This document shows, in pieces, positions 55,292 through 64,000 of a DNA stretch of 64,000 nt. The stretch spans positions 7,719,395-7,783,394 of the forward strand of contig OX336345.1 in assembly GCA_946902875.1 (NCBI GenBank), written 5' to 3'. Source of the stretch: Nematopogon swammerdamellus. Lineage: Eukaryota > Arthropoda > Insecta > Lepidoptera > Adelidae. Both the position numbers and the translations under genes were made by a program. Position 1 is the first letter of the stretch. Each line of letters opens with the position of its first letter. The notes below the pieces were generated by a model. That model saw only the letters and a list, made by a program, of their open reading frames with translations. It did not search any database and was not told the DNA's origin.

Positions 55292-55535
55292 AAATCCTAA
55301 GTCTTCTAGTTCTCACAGAAAACGGGATGGTACGGAACCCTCTTTACGCGAGCTCGTCTCGAACTTGACCACTTTTTTTCAAAATTATGTTACTCCGGGA
55401 TATACACTACCACTATACAAAGTTTCGTCAAAATCCGTCCAGCCGTTCAGGCGTGAAAGAGGAACAAACAAACAAACAAACAAACAAACAAACAAACAAA
55501 TATACTTTCACATTTATGATATTAGTGAGATAGAA
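55292..55535 (+). mobile_element. Moth-type repeat tail with (CAAA)n
   Basis: TCGTCAAAATCCGTCCAGCC and GTTCAGGCGTGAAAGAG lead into AACAAACAAACAAACAAACA (to about 55500) and CACATTTATGATATTAGTGA. This phrase order is an abundant 3' region of lepidopteran repeats. The last ~15 bp correspond to its usual ATATTAGT end. Confidence 0.6.
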
Positions 55536-55604
55536 CGATATTTGACGAATAAATATTTTAAAATTTCAGCAGCTTTAATTTTCGCTACTTTTTTCTTTTT
55601 ATTA

Positions 55605-56158
55605 CCCGACTGAGAACGCAAAGCAGGATAAATGTGGTTAAGTGAGTGGTTGAGTTTCTTTATTCCCTTGTAACTCTAAAGCGGCTGAATTAATTTTGAT
55701 GATTGACGTTTCCCACGTGTAACATAAAGCTATTGAAATAAAATAAAATGTATCACCAAATATTGACTTAAACCAAAAGTCATTTTGAAACTTCTTTATA
55801 ATTTTTAGGACCTATCTAAAGAGACCCCCATTTTTTATGTTTTTTTCATCCCTCAGATTAATGTTTTCTTAATTTCACCACACCATTTTATAGCGGTAAA
55901 TAGAATGCACTCTCCTTTCAGATTTCGTCTATATAATATAGTGCTAATAGTCTCCGAGTAAATTCGCACTGACATACGGACGGACGGACAGACGGACAGG
56001 ACGAAATTATGAGGTTCCGTTTTTGCCTTTTGGCTACGGAATCCTAAAAAGTAGCTGAAAGGGCTTCTAGAAAGATTCGAATAGACAAGGAGCCCGACTA
56101 CAGCAGCCTATCTACTCCTCTTTCCTTGTTTACTTAATTTGTATTAGCAGTCGGGTTT
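55605..56158. mobile_element. Non-autonomous element with ACCCGACTG ends
   Basis: ACCCGACTGAGAACGC on the left and, on the opposite strand, ACCCGACTGCTAATAC on the right give 9-bp inverted ends about 550 bp apart. Inside is another copy of the GGTTCCGTTTTTGCC repeat with GGACGGACAGACGGACAG (55980-56050). Terminal identity is short, so ends need checking. Confidence 0.45.
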
Positions 56159-56159
56159 T

Positions 56160-57375
56160 TATATCAATTTTGCTCCATCAAGGTTTCAAGCTGCTCTGCG
56201 CATAACTGTTTTTTTTTTTTCATTTTTACACACATATCCAACGATTAATAATCCGAAAGTGTCAACCAGCATTTACCGTGCACAACGAAAAACTGTTCGA
56301 GCAACTCATATTAATTCTCCACACCAGTAAAAACCCACCGCGTAACTCAAGGATCGTATTCCGTCCCATTATGTTTGACAAATAGGAATTTAATCCGTGA
56401 TCGCAGCCAGCTCCCTGGCGGCCCGCCAGAAATACACTCAAAAATGCACAACAAACTTTTCTGAACGCACCCTTTTAGAAGACGGAAGTATTTCGACATT
56501 CCGCGACTTCTGCTGTAGTTGATCGAGGAATGATATTGTGGCTCGGTCCGATGCCGCTAGATGAAGACAGGATGGAATGAGAAATTTGAATGATATGGGA
56601 AAAAAACATCAAAAGGATTCGAGAGTGGCCCTCAGCATCAGCCTTGCCCTCATTGAATTGAAAGATGATAACAGTATATCGAGCCTGATATAAAATGATG
56701 ATAACAGTATATCGAGCCTGATATAAAATGGGAATCTATCAGATGAATCAAATATATCTTATACGAAGTCATATTTCTCACTAAATAAAGCATCACCTCC
56801 ACTTCACAAAATATACCTCAATAATGCCGGATACTTATTTTTGCATGACCTATTAGGAGCCAAGAACATTAGAATACTTTATGAATAGACATCAGTTGAA
56901 AGAATAATAAATCAACTTACTTAAGTCCCTTGGAATAATTTATGTATGGCCCCCACTACCGAGCAAGACGGACTGATGCTTAATAATTGAGTTGAGCATC
57001 TACTTATAACTGCATGTTATTATCCGTGGGAATTGCGTTGTCTACAAGGCATAGGCTAGCTGTTTACGAGACTCGGGATTATCGATTATAGTTTTCTATG
57101 GCGTGATACGCTTTTTCTGGATTATTTTTAGAAAATCAATTAGTCACTGTCTCGTGGCCGTCACTATATGAATATTCTAGGAGTCTGATTTCTCCAGGGA
57201 ACAGATAAGCGGCTGTTATTTGGTTATGTCTCTTTGATGTTTTAACAAAATAAAAACTAAATATGTTGGTCGATTTACTTAATGTCCATAAACTATGTCA
57301 AAAAAATCCACTAAATTCGATCACTCAATGAGCCGCAATACATAATAAGAGGAAAGCAATTAAAAAAAACATAAA
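56160..57375. other. Mostly unassigned, with a 33-bp perfect duplication at 56664-56729
   Basis: GATGATAACAGTATATCGAG plus CCTGATATAAAAT occurs twice back to back, exactly, at 56664-56696 and 56697-56729. Nothing else is recognised. Confidence 0.7.
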
Positions 57376-57379
57376 CGTT

Positions 57380-57560
57380 ATGCATTTTAGGGCTCCGCAC
57401 CTTAAAAGAGGAAAAAGCGCAACCCTTATAGAATCACTCTTGTGTCTGTCTGTCCGGTAGTCTGTCGCATCTTATTTTCTCCGAATCTACTGGACGAAAA
57501 AGTTGAAATTTGGTACGTAAAGTATATAAAGTTTGATGACCCAATCATGAACGCTAGCGT
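57380..57560 (+). repeat. Dispersed moth repeat copy
   Basis: TTTTAGGGCTCCGCACCTTA, CGCAACCCTTATAGAATCAC and TGTCTGTCTGTCC match the repeat at 47.3-47.5 kb (reverse strand). Confidence 0.6.
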
Positions 57561-57944
57561 AAATGAACGTATTTAGATTTTGAGGGTCAAATAAGGACGA
57601 CATAAATATGAAAGTTAAAAAATAAGAATTTTCAGTGCATTATGTGATATACCAAGGAAAAGGGCTCGTTATAAGAAATAATATTTTTTTATAATTTTAA
57701 CATGCATACATAGTTTATAGGATATTAAAGAAAATAAACGAATATCAAGCATACCCCCCCTTATCTCTCAAACTACTGTGTCTAAAATGTCGAAAAAATA
57801 GGGAATACAGGGCCACTATTTACTACAGGAAACTTAAACGAAAATCCTTAGTCATAAAGTTCTCACGGAAAACGGAATGCCACGCGAGTTCGATTCGCAC
57901 TTGATCGATTATTCATTTTTATTTTTAATCTTGTTACTTTTTAT

Positions 57945-58070
57945 TAAAAGCGCGACATATGGCGCCGAGCCACATATAAGGTGTCTAACGACGCCCATAG
58001 ACATTCGGTCGTACGCGGGGGTTGCGAGTGCCATGTGGGCCTGACAGGTGCCTATCCATGCCTACTTAAA
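57945..58070 (-). mobile_element. LINE family D 3' end
   Basis: Minus-strand frame PVRPTWHSQPPRTTECLWAS then LDTLY. Fourth copy of this LINE end in the window. Confidence 0.65.
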
Positions 58071-58535
58071 TCCTTTAACGCAAAATTTCCAACTCATTGA
58101 TATTTTGATAAACACAAAATTGTGCTACATAATAGATGTTGGCACTTCGCCTTCAAAGAGCGACGCCAAGCCATTAAAGTACGTCCATACTAGCCTTTTC
58201 AACCTTGTAAGCCACAATTAGCTCCCAAAAAGCTCTCATTTTCATCTGAAGCCCCGAAGTTTATGCCCGTAATGAGGCTTCGCACCTCCTCGTCTAGACT
58301 GCAGACGTATTTGGTTGCCTAAAGGAATTTAGAGTCTGAGCACACGAAGTTTGTCCAGCTAGACAGGATAACTTTCAGAGGTTTGAAATGTTATACGTCT
58401 ATGTCTTGTAAACCGAGTGGAGACGTATTTGCAGGCATTTGCGAAGCAAACTTTAGGTGAAACTGTTTACGCACTCTTTTGAATGTAACCGTGACTTCAA
58501 GTTTTAAAAACAGAAACTTGTTTTATTTTCATTGG

Positions 58536-58718
58536 TTTTTTTATGGAAACTGACACGGCTGGTTGGCTACATCACCTACAACATCCGTGGTGTCAGCCCA
58601 TAAAACCTTGGTCAGTGCTTCCCTCCGGTCGTGCCGGCTACACTGAACTGGACGGAAATCACGAATTATTTACATAGCCGTTTCGACCCGACTTTTCATT
58701 CAGTTCGGTGGTACCAAA
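58536..58718 (-). mobile_element. SINE family A, 5' truncated, reverse strand
   Basis: Poly-T, ATGGAAACTGACACGGC and CTACATCACCTACAACATCC, to TTCAGTTCGGTGGTACCAA. A deletion removes the CACCGGGTG...ACGT segment. Confidence 0.88.
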
Positions 58719-58907
58719 TTGTACATTGATTGACAAAATAGGAACCTACTCAGAAAAAAAATATATTTTCACTACTTTGACTTCAGGCCAGCACTTCTAG
58801 AAATCACTCACCAGCCAGCCAGCCAGAGCCTCTCACTTGCCTGATATTTATTTTGGTTTGGTTTACTCGCTCTATTTTGGTGTAGGCTCCTTTCTTTCCT
58901 TGCCATT

Positions 58908-59319
58908 TAGGGTTGCCATTCGTCCGGGTTTTCCCGGACAGCGTCAGGTTTTTCTATAGTCTCCGGGAAAGACCGGGGAGGACAAATAGTTTTGTTCAGT
59001 GGATCGATAGGAACAAGTTTACAATATAAACTGTTTCAAGCATTATTCTTACTAAATATAATTTTAAAACTTACAGCTGTGTACAGTTGTATAACTACTT
59101 ACTTAGACAAGGAAAACTTTTGAGCAAAATTGGCAGCATTGATAACCAGCCAGACCAGTGCTGTGCCTAGTGCCTAGGACATAATTCGGTTGCTACCTGA
59201 AACTTAATAAATGTTCAAATATTAAACCTTCCCATTTTAATTTGAGTCCGGGGTTTTGCCCCAATAGGGTTTTTTAGTTTGCTGGTCCTCCTTTCAAGGA
59301 TTTAGATATGGCAACCCTA
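58908..59319. mobile_element. hAT-like non-autonomous element, about 412 bp
   Basis: Left end TAGGGTTGCCATTCGTCC and right end, on the opposite strand, TAGGGTTGCCATATC give a 12-bp inverted terminal match. CAGGG/TAGGGTTGCC-type ends are typical of hAT elements. Flanks GCCATT and GCCATA are a partial target-site duplication. No transposase is encoded. Confidence 0.55.
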
Positions 59320-59850
59320 GCCATAAGAAAACAAGGTAAAAATAAGTTCAAAACTTCATCAGAAAAATGTCCTAACGCTGAGAAATGGTCCACCGCTCGA
59401 CTCACCGTCTCCAGCCCGTTAGTAGTGGATTTAATAAATCATTCGCTGAGGGGGGAAGCGTCGAACAACACGGCGACACAAAATAAGATGTCGCACACAA
59501 TTTGAGCAGGCATTCCCACAGTACTCTATCTTCACATTCGATTAGTTATTCACGTATGTGTGGAGACTGTGCCTCACGTGAAATGACTTGTGCACCGGCG
59601 CCGCGGCACTGGGAATCTGTGGATACGCTCAAAAGCTTCGGTTCGCTTCAATGGTATGGTCAAAAGTGGGTAATCGAAATTTTTAAAAAAGTTTTCTTTA
59701 ATGTAATTCATTCAAAAAAGAATCGATCAATATATCTGTGATGTAACATCACGCCATCAGACGTCGCCATGTCCACAGTCCACGCCACCAGTGGCAGATG
59801 TCATTATTTCGAAAATATGGAGGTTCACGCGAACGCATTCGGACATGTTC
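59320..59850. other. Unassigned stretch
   Basis: No recognised features. Confidence 0.3.
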
Positions 59851-59854
59851 GGTC

Positions 59855-60110
59855 CTTTAGTGGGTTGATTTCTTCGAGAAAGCATATGGTATATATGCAT
59901 ATGGATATATCTGAACGCAGCTCGGCCTTATGCCTCGCCCTTAGGGACTTAATTACTTCGAGAAAGTGTATCGTTTACCTGAACGCAGGTCGACCTTCAA
60001 CCTCGCTCTAAGTGACTTACTGTTTTCGAGAGATTATGTCGTTAACATAAACGCAGCTCGGCCTTCGGTCTCGCATTTAGTGACTTCAAGAAAGTATATC
60101 GTCTACCTTA
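59855..60110 (-). repeat. Degenerate 68-bp minisatellite, third site
   Basis: CAGCTCGGCCTTATGCCTCG, TCGACCTTCAACCTCGC and AGCTCGGCCTTCGGTCTCGC are diverged units on the minus strand, about 70 bp apart. Older and shorter than arrays 1 and 2. Confidence 0.85.
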
Positions 60111-60114
60111 ATGA

Positions 60115-60703
60115 TTTCGCATAATTCTTCAGGTATACATCTCTCGGGGTTGGCGGGATTCATCGGGACTTTTTCCTTATTTTACCGATTAAGTGACGAC
60201 GAAGTTCCACAAAAATGACGGTTACGCCACAACGGCTCCACAAGAGCTCCTAATTTCTCAAAGCGTCTCTTCCAAGCCATTTCTCTCGGTTAAAGCGCGC
60301 GAGTCGCGGAGCGCGAACAATCTATCGCGCGCCAAAGATGACAGCTTCATGTTTTTTCAGGCGACACTTTCAATATCCCCGCATTTTTCCTCGGCTACGG
60401 ATTTTTCAATTTAGCAAAGCGGAGGCTGTGACGTCACGCCGACACATCCCGCTGTGGCGCTCTGATTTCGGTACAGTGCTTCTGGATCGGTCATCAAAAG
60501 TGGCATTCTTTTATCTCGAATTTTCTACACCTCACTTCATGCACTTAATGCCATATGTTACATTCTAAAGATGGTATATGAGAAATGTAACTCATGTAAC
60601 AAATGTAATTCTACCTGTTGGTGCGCCTATTTGTATGTATAGTGTAAAATAATTTTAACCATTATAGGATAGGATAAAATGCAAAACTGGCGCAACAAAT
60701 TAC
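60115..60703. other. Unassigned stretch
   Basis: No recognised features. Confidence 0.3.
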
Positions 60704-60952
60704 ACAGCGGGTGCACTTGGTGCCACTTCAGTGCTTCCCTTCGGTCGTGCCGGCTACACTGAACTGGACGGAAAACACAAACTATTTACATAGCCGTTTC
60801 GACCGACCTTCCATTCAGTGCGGTGTTACCAACCCGGGCGGGTCAAACCCTACCACCTAGTAATATAAGAAGGGAATCATATCCATTAGTCGCCTTTTAC
60901 GACATACACGGAGAGAGATGCAGTGGGGCTATTCTTTTAAAGTACCTGCTAG
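60704..60952 (-). mobile_element. SINE family A, 3' truncated, reverse strand
   Basis: GGTGCACTTGGTGCCACTTC, GCCGGCTACACTGAACTGG, AACCCGGGCGGGTCAAACCC and GATGCAGTGGGGCTATTC. The tail before ACCGGGTG, and so the A run, is missing, as is the extreme 5' end. Confidence 0.9.
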
Positions 60953-61068
60953 TATTGCTCAAATTCTCTAAAAAAACAAAATGAGTTTACTTTGTACCTG
61001 AATAACTGTAACGGATGCATATCTGTAAATCGCTGCAGATTTATTTCAATCTTTGTCTTCAACACCAG

Positions 61069-61196
61069 CAGGTCTATTCTTGTAAATTCTGACAGCGGAA
61101 TCAGCGCTGTTGTGGCGCTGAGAGACACTTACTAAAGTGGCTCTCAGCGCCACATCAGCGCTGATTCCGCTGTCAGAATTTACAAGAATAGACCTG
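61069..61196. repeat. Palindrome, 56-bp arms, 16-base loop
   Basis: CAGGTCTATTCTTGTAAATT and GACAGCGGAATCAGCGCTG pair with the complementary arm ending at 61196, with one or two mismatches (GTTGTGG/CCACATC). The loop itself contains CACT...AGTG. Confidence 0.93.
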
Positions 61197-61482
61197 CAGA
61201 CAGATGCAGCATACCGAACGAAGAGAATCCGTCAAATACGGATGCGGACAAATGGCAGAAATTACTATCGGTTTCCTACCCTCAACTTGCTGGAAATGGC
61301 GTTTTCAATTCCGAGCTCGCTCTCTCAACCCCCAACCGGCACTGTCGCATGAGGCACCCATACCAAGGCGTTTGCGTTTACGATATCTATATGTATGTGA
61401 TGTATAATCCAGTCACTATAAACGCATACAATTACACTAGCGATGATGGTCAAATCAAAGCGATTGTTAAAATACATACCAT

Positions 61483-61647
61483 ATACACATACCACACAAT
61501 GTATCCCGAAAAGGGGTAAGCTGAGTAATTGGTGTTGTGCTGCAAGTACTCTTGTAAATTACAGCACAACACCAACCACCACATTTAGCAAAGTATTAAG
61601 ACAAGTTAACTATCAAGCAGCAAGTAAGGCACGAAGACCCACCTGCT
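61483..61647 (-). mobile_element. SINE family B fragment, reverse strand
   Basis: TACCACACAATGTATCCCGA tail, GGTGTTGTGCTGCAAGTACT, TACAGCACAACACCAACCAC and AGACCCACCTGCTG. 5' truncated. Confidence 0.87.
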
Positions 61648-61649
61648 GT

Positions 61650-62290
61650 TAAAATACACACAATATAATTTTGAAAAAAGAAAACCGCTCAAACGAACTA
61701 TGCGAATAATTATAATATGCAATCGTAAGACGCAAGTTTAATTCATTGTACGCCCCAATATAGGTATTATTTATTCCCACGAACATGTTTGTATTTGATA
61801 TAAGTAAAATTATAACAAACACGAGAATAGATGAGCAAACAACACACAAATTACAATCTACGTCCAATTTTAGATTATTTACTTAAGTACTGTATCATAT
61901 ATACAATTTTCCAATAATATCAATTACTGTTTGTAAACGACGTACGTATATCATTTCGCTTTCAATACCGACCAGAAGCGTGTTATTATATCGAGCAGTG
62001 TCTTGGAATTGAATTGATATCGAAATTGCTTTGTGAAGTAATTTCATTGAAGTCTGCAGAAAGTGAAACGGCTGCCTACACGCGGTCTGTGACGACGTGT
62101 GCCGCGACTCTCCGATCATTCGCTTTCAGAATTTACAATTTTCATTTCTTTTACTGGATGATGGCTTTCGAAGTACACATGGTATTGAATTCGCCTGATT
62201 GTATTACAATTTAGAAAATCTTAAATTATCTCAAATGATCTAGTTTAACATCCCTCCATGCTGCGTTCCAAAATACAGAATATAATATAT
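61650..62290. other. Unassigned stretch
   Basis: No recognised features. Confidence 0.3.
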
Positions 62291-62295
62291 TAGAA

Positions 62296-62405
62296 TATAA
62301 ACTCTTTATTGCACACAATTGAAAGAAGAACAGTACATGACAAGAAACAAGAAATACAGGCGGACTTATCACTGCTGGTGATTTCTTCCAGTCAACCTTT
62401 TGGTG
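62296..62405 (-). mobile_element. LINE-type 3' end (family I), reverse strand
   Basis: AACTCTTTATTGCACACAAT, GGCGGACTTATCACTGCTGG and TTCTTCCAGTCAACC are the complement of the 30.24-30.37 kb end. Confidence 0.6.
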
Positions 62406-62409
62406 ATGG

Positions 62410-63239
62410 GGAATAAAATATATACAGCAATAAAACTAAACGTGAAAGCTTTATAAACAGTGCCTAAAATTTTAATAACCAAAACCCTAGGGCTGTCATT
62501 GTAATGTGTCAAGAAAATTTTTGTAGAGAAACATAAGAAACTCTGATCTATTTTAACATCAGATCATACATAATGAACGTACATAAAGCTAATACGTCCG
62601 CTCGTCTTCGATGTTCGTACGGCATACGACCTGTTCGTACGCTGCACTCGTTTGTTTCCGTGCCAGTTCATTGCCGTACACTACGAGAGTATACTCCCAA
62701 AGACGGATCAATACCGGCATTTGTCCGCTTTATCGCAGCGTCGCGGCATTGGGCGGTAGAGATCTCGCTTCTGCGATCTTCGAACGAGTATTTCTCGGAG
62801 TATAAATATTGCTTTGTCTGCTGTATCGGTAGAGGCGGGAACACGACTTTCGTCTATGATGAGTTAAAACGCAGCACTTTCTAGTACAATACTTAGTGAC
62901 TTAGACATTTTGATTTACAAAATATTATAAAAAAAAACATTATCTATTCGAATGTGTGTGTTTTTTTAATTGAATGTATTTGTGTGCATGTACTGTATTG
63001 TATTGTGTTATTTGCATAGTTTAAACGTCTTATTTTATATTATTTCTTTATTTAATTCTTTGAAAACACTTTAGGAATTGTGAAGTAAGAATTTAATTAA
63101 TAATCTAAACTAAAAAGAAAACAGATTTAAAATTACTAATTTTGGTCGAACTGGTCCACAAGTATTTATAATAGTTGTTTAGGTGAAAAAGTAGTAAGTC
63201 TATCTATAGGTAAAATCGATGTAGCAACAGATCGAGCAA
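62410..63239. other. Unassigned stretch with an open frame at 62573-62884
   Basis: The plus-strand frame at 62573-62884 (103 codons) includes RLRCSYGIRPVRTLHSFVSV and SIPAFVRFIAASRHWAVEIS. The sequence there is less AT-rich than its flanks, but I see no domain or splice context. Confidence 0.3.
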
Positions 63240-63780
63240 AGGTGTCAGTCACTTAGTTTTATGAAGTTGAGGACGGCGGTAAGCAATAATGTCTTCACAT
63301 CCTCACTACCCACAGGACGAGTGGATATACTATTGTGAGCTCCATCAACTTACCAGAGCATTGTGTAATTAAAGCCTTCCACGCTGTAGAAAAATGATAG
63401 CGGATCACTTACCGATCACGACCAGGAAAGATAAACTCAAACAGCACAAAGGCTTTAATCAAACAGAGCAAGGTAGTTAGGTATATAGAATAGAGGAAAT
63501 AACAATAAATAATTACGTCAAACTTACGTAACACAAACGTGAAGCGAAATAACGGAGAAAGTTGACCGTCATAAACTGACAGAGAGAGATCACGAATGAA
63601 ATATCACACCGAAGCATCTCCTTCTCTTATTCACTTACAACAGACAAAATGACAAACAAAACCTTCAGTTTCACGACTTTTGAGAAGAAAGTGCTCGAGC
63701 AAACTGCTAACAAAGAAAAATAAACAATCGCACAAAACTGTGACTTAACTGTGAACGTTATTTCGTTGTGTTCCATAACA
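63240..63780 (-). other. LTR-like or transcript-leader-like region
   Basis: On the minus strand the block starts TGTTATGGAACACAACGAA, contains ATTAAAGCC (a poly-A-signal-like word) and two GTAAGT motifs (63349-63354 and 63408-63413), with TTTTTCTACAG just before the base at 63384. The layout resembles an LTR plus leader, or a 5' leader with a microexon. There is no coding sequence and no second LTR in view. Confidence 0.28.
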
Positions 63781-63789
63781 GTTATCTAT

Positions 63790-64000
63790 TGTGTTAATTT
63801 AAATAACTATTCTTTGTAGAGCATGAATAAGTTTGCCGTATTAAGGTAACTTATGCCTGCGAAGTTAATGTATTGTAAAATATGCTGCGTCAATCCCTTT
63901 TCAACACAATTAGTCTTCTTCTTTAGACTTGTCACTCCGCATCTCAGGCAAATTTTTAATATTTAATATTTTATTAATAAAAGATAAAAATTCGTAAGAC
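63790..64000. other. Unassigned end of window
   Basis: AT-rich, no recognised features. Confidence 0.3.

Noticed and set aside
54359..55300. Very long open frames on both strands (Ser-Pro, Ser-Leu, Arg-Glu, Arg-Gly repeats)
   Set aside because: They are translations of the (TCCCTC)n tract and its pyrimidine-rich continuation; a pure hexanucleotide is open in every frame.

Overview
This window looks like gene-poor, repeat-saturated DNA from a lepidopteran insect, probably a noctuoid moth. The evidence is the repeat content: AT-rich sequence, many SINE copies that share a lepidopteran-type core and tail, RTE-type and other LINE 3' ends, and (CATA/TATG)n tracts that follow one SINE family. That placement is inference from recognised repeat types, not from a gene. 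Nothing here looks bacterial or viral. I find no convincing complete protein-coding gene. Most open frames are short and fall in repeats, microsatellites or low-complexity DNA, so the window is probably intergenic or a very large intron.

Layout. 0-3.3 kb: a 100-bp tandem array that flips orientation at base 780, two CATA microsatellites, a CpG-rich patch with a G14 run, a degenerate ~140-bp tandem repeat, a mariner-like end and a GC-rich foldback. 3.6-20 kb: SINEs (one nested in another), LINE fragments and several hairpins. 20-28 kb: sparse relics, an RTE fragment and a long palindrome with ~208-bp arms at 27.9-28.3 kb. 28.4-30 kb: a 68-bp minisatellite with higher-order structure. 30-33 kb: dense SINEs, including one with a 5S-rRNA-like head, then a G23 tract inside an inverted repeat. 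33-40.6 kb: mostly unassigned sequence with one weak exon candidate. 40.6-47.8 kb: SINEs, LINE C-termini, a tandem duplication next to a piggyBac-like end, and a ~620-bp repeat. 47.8-53.3 kb: a G26 tract, an unassigned coding-like stretch, LINE and SINE copies, and a GC-rich candidate terminal exon. 53.3-55.6 kb: a second 68-bp array that also flips orientation, running into a (TCCCTC)n tract. 55.6-64 kb: non-autonomous transposons, a third relic of the 68-bp repeat, a 56-bp-arm palindrome, more SINEs and an LTR- or leader-like region.

The main themes are: (1) a modular set of SINEs that share a core but carry different heads (tRNA-like, 5S-like, or an unidentified head shared by two families); (2) one 68-bp minisatellite at three sites in both orientations, every well-kept unit carrying a GTAAGT motif; (3) repeated creation of inverted structure, from 22-bp hairpins to ~208-bp arms and two array flips. 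No undescribed biological system can be demonstrated here; the best leads are the long palindromes, the mosaic SINEs and the candidate terminal exon at 52.9 kb.
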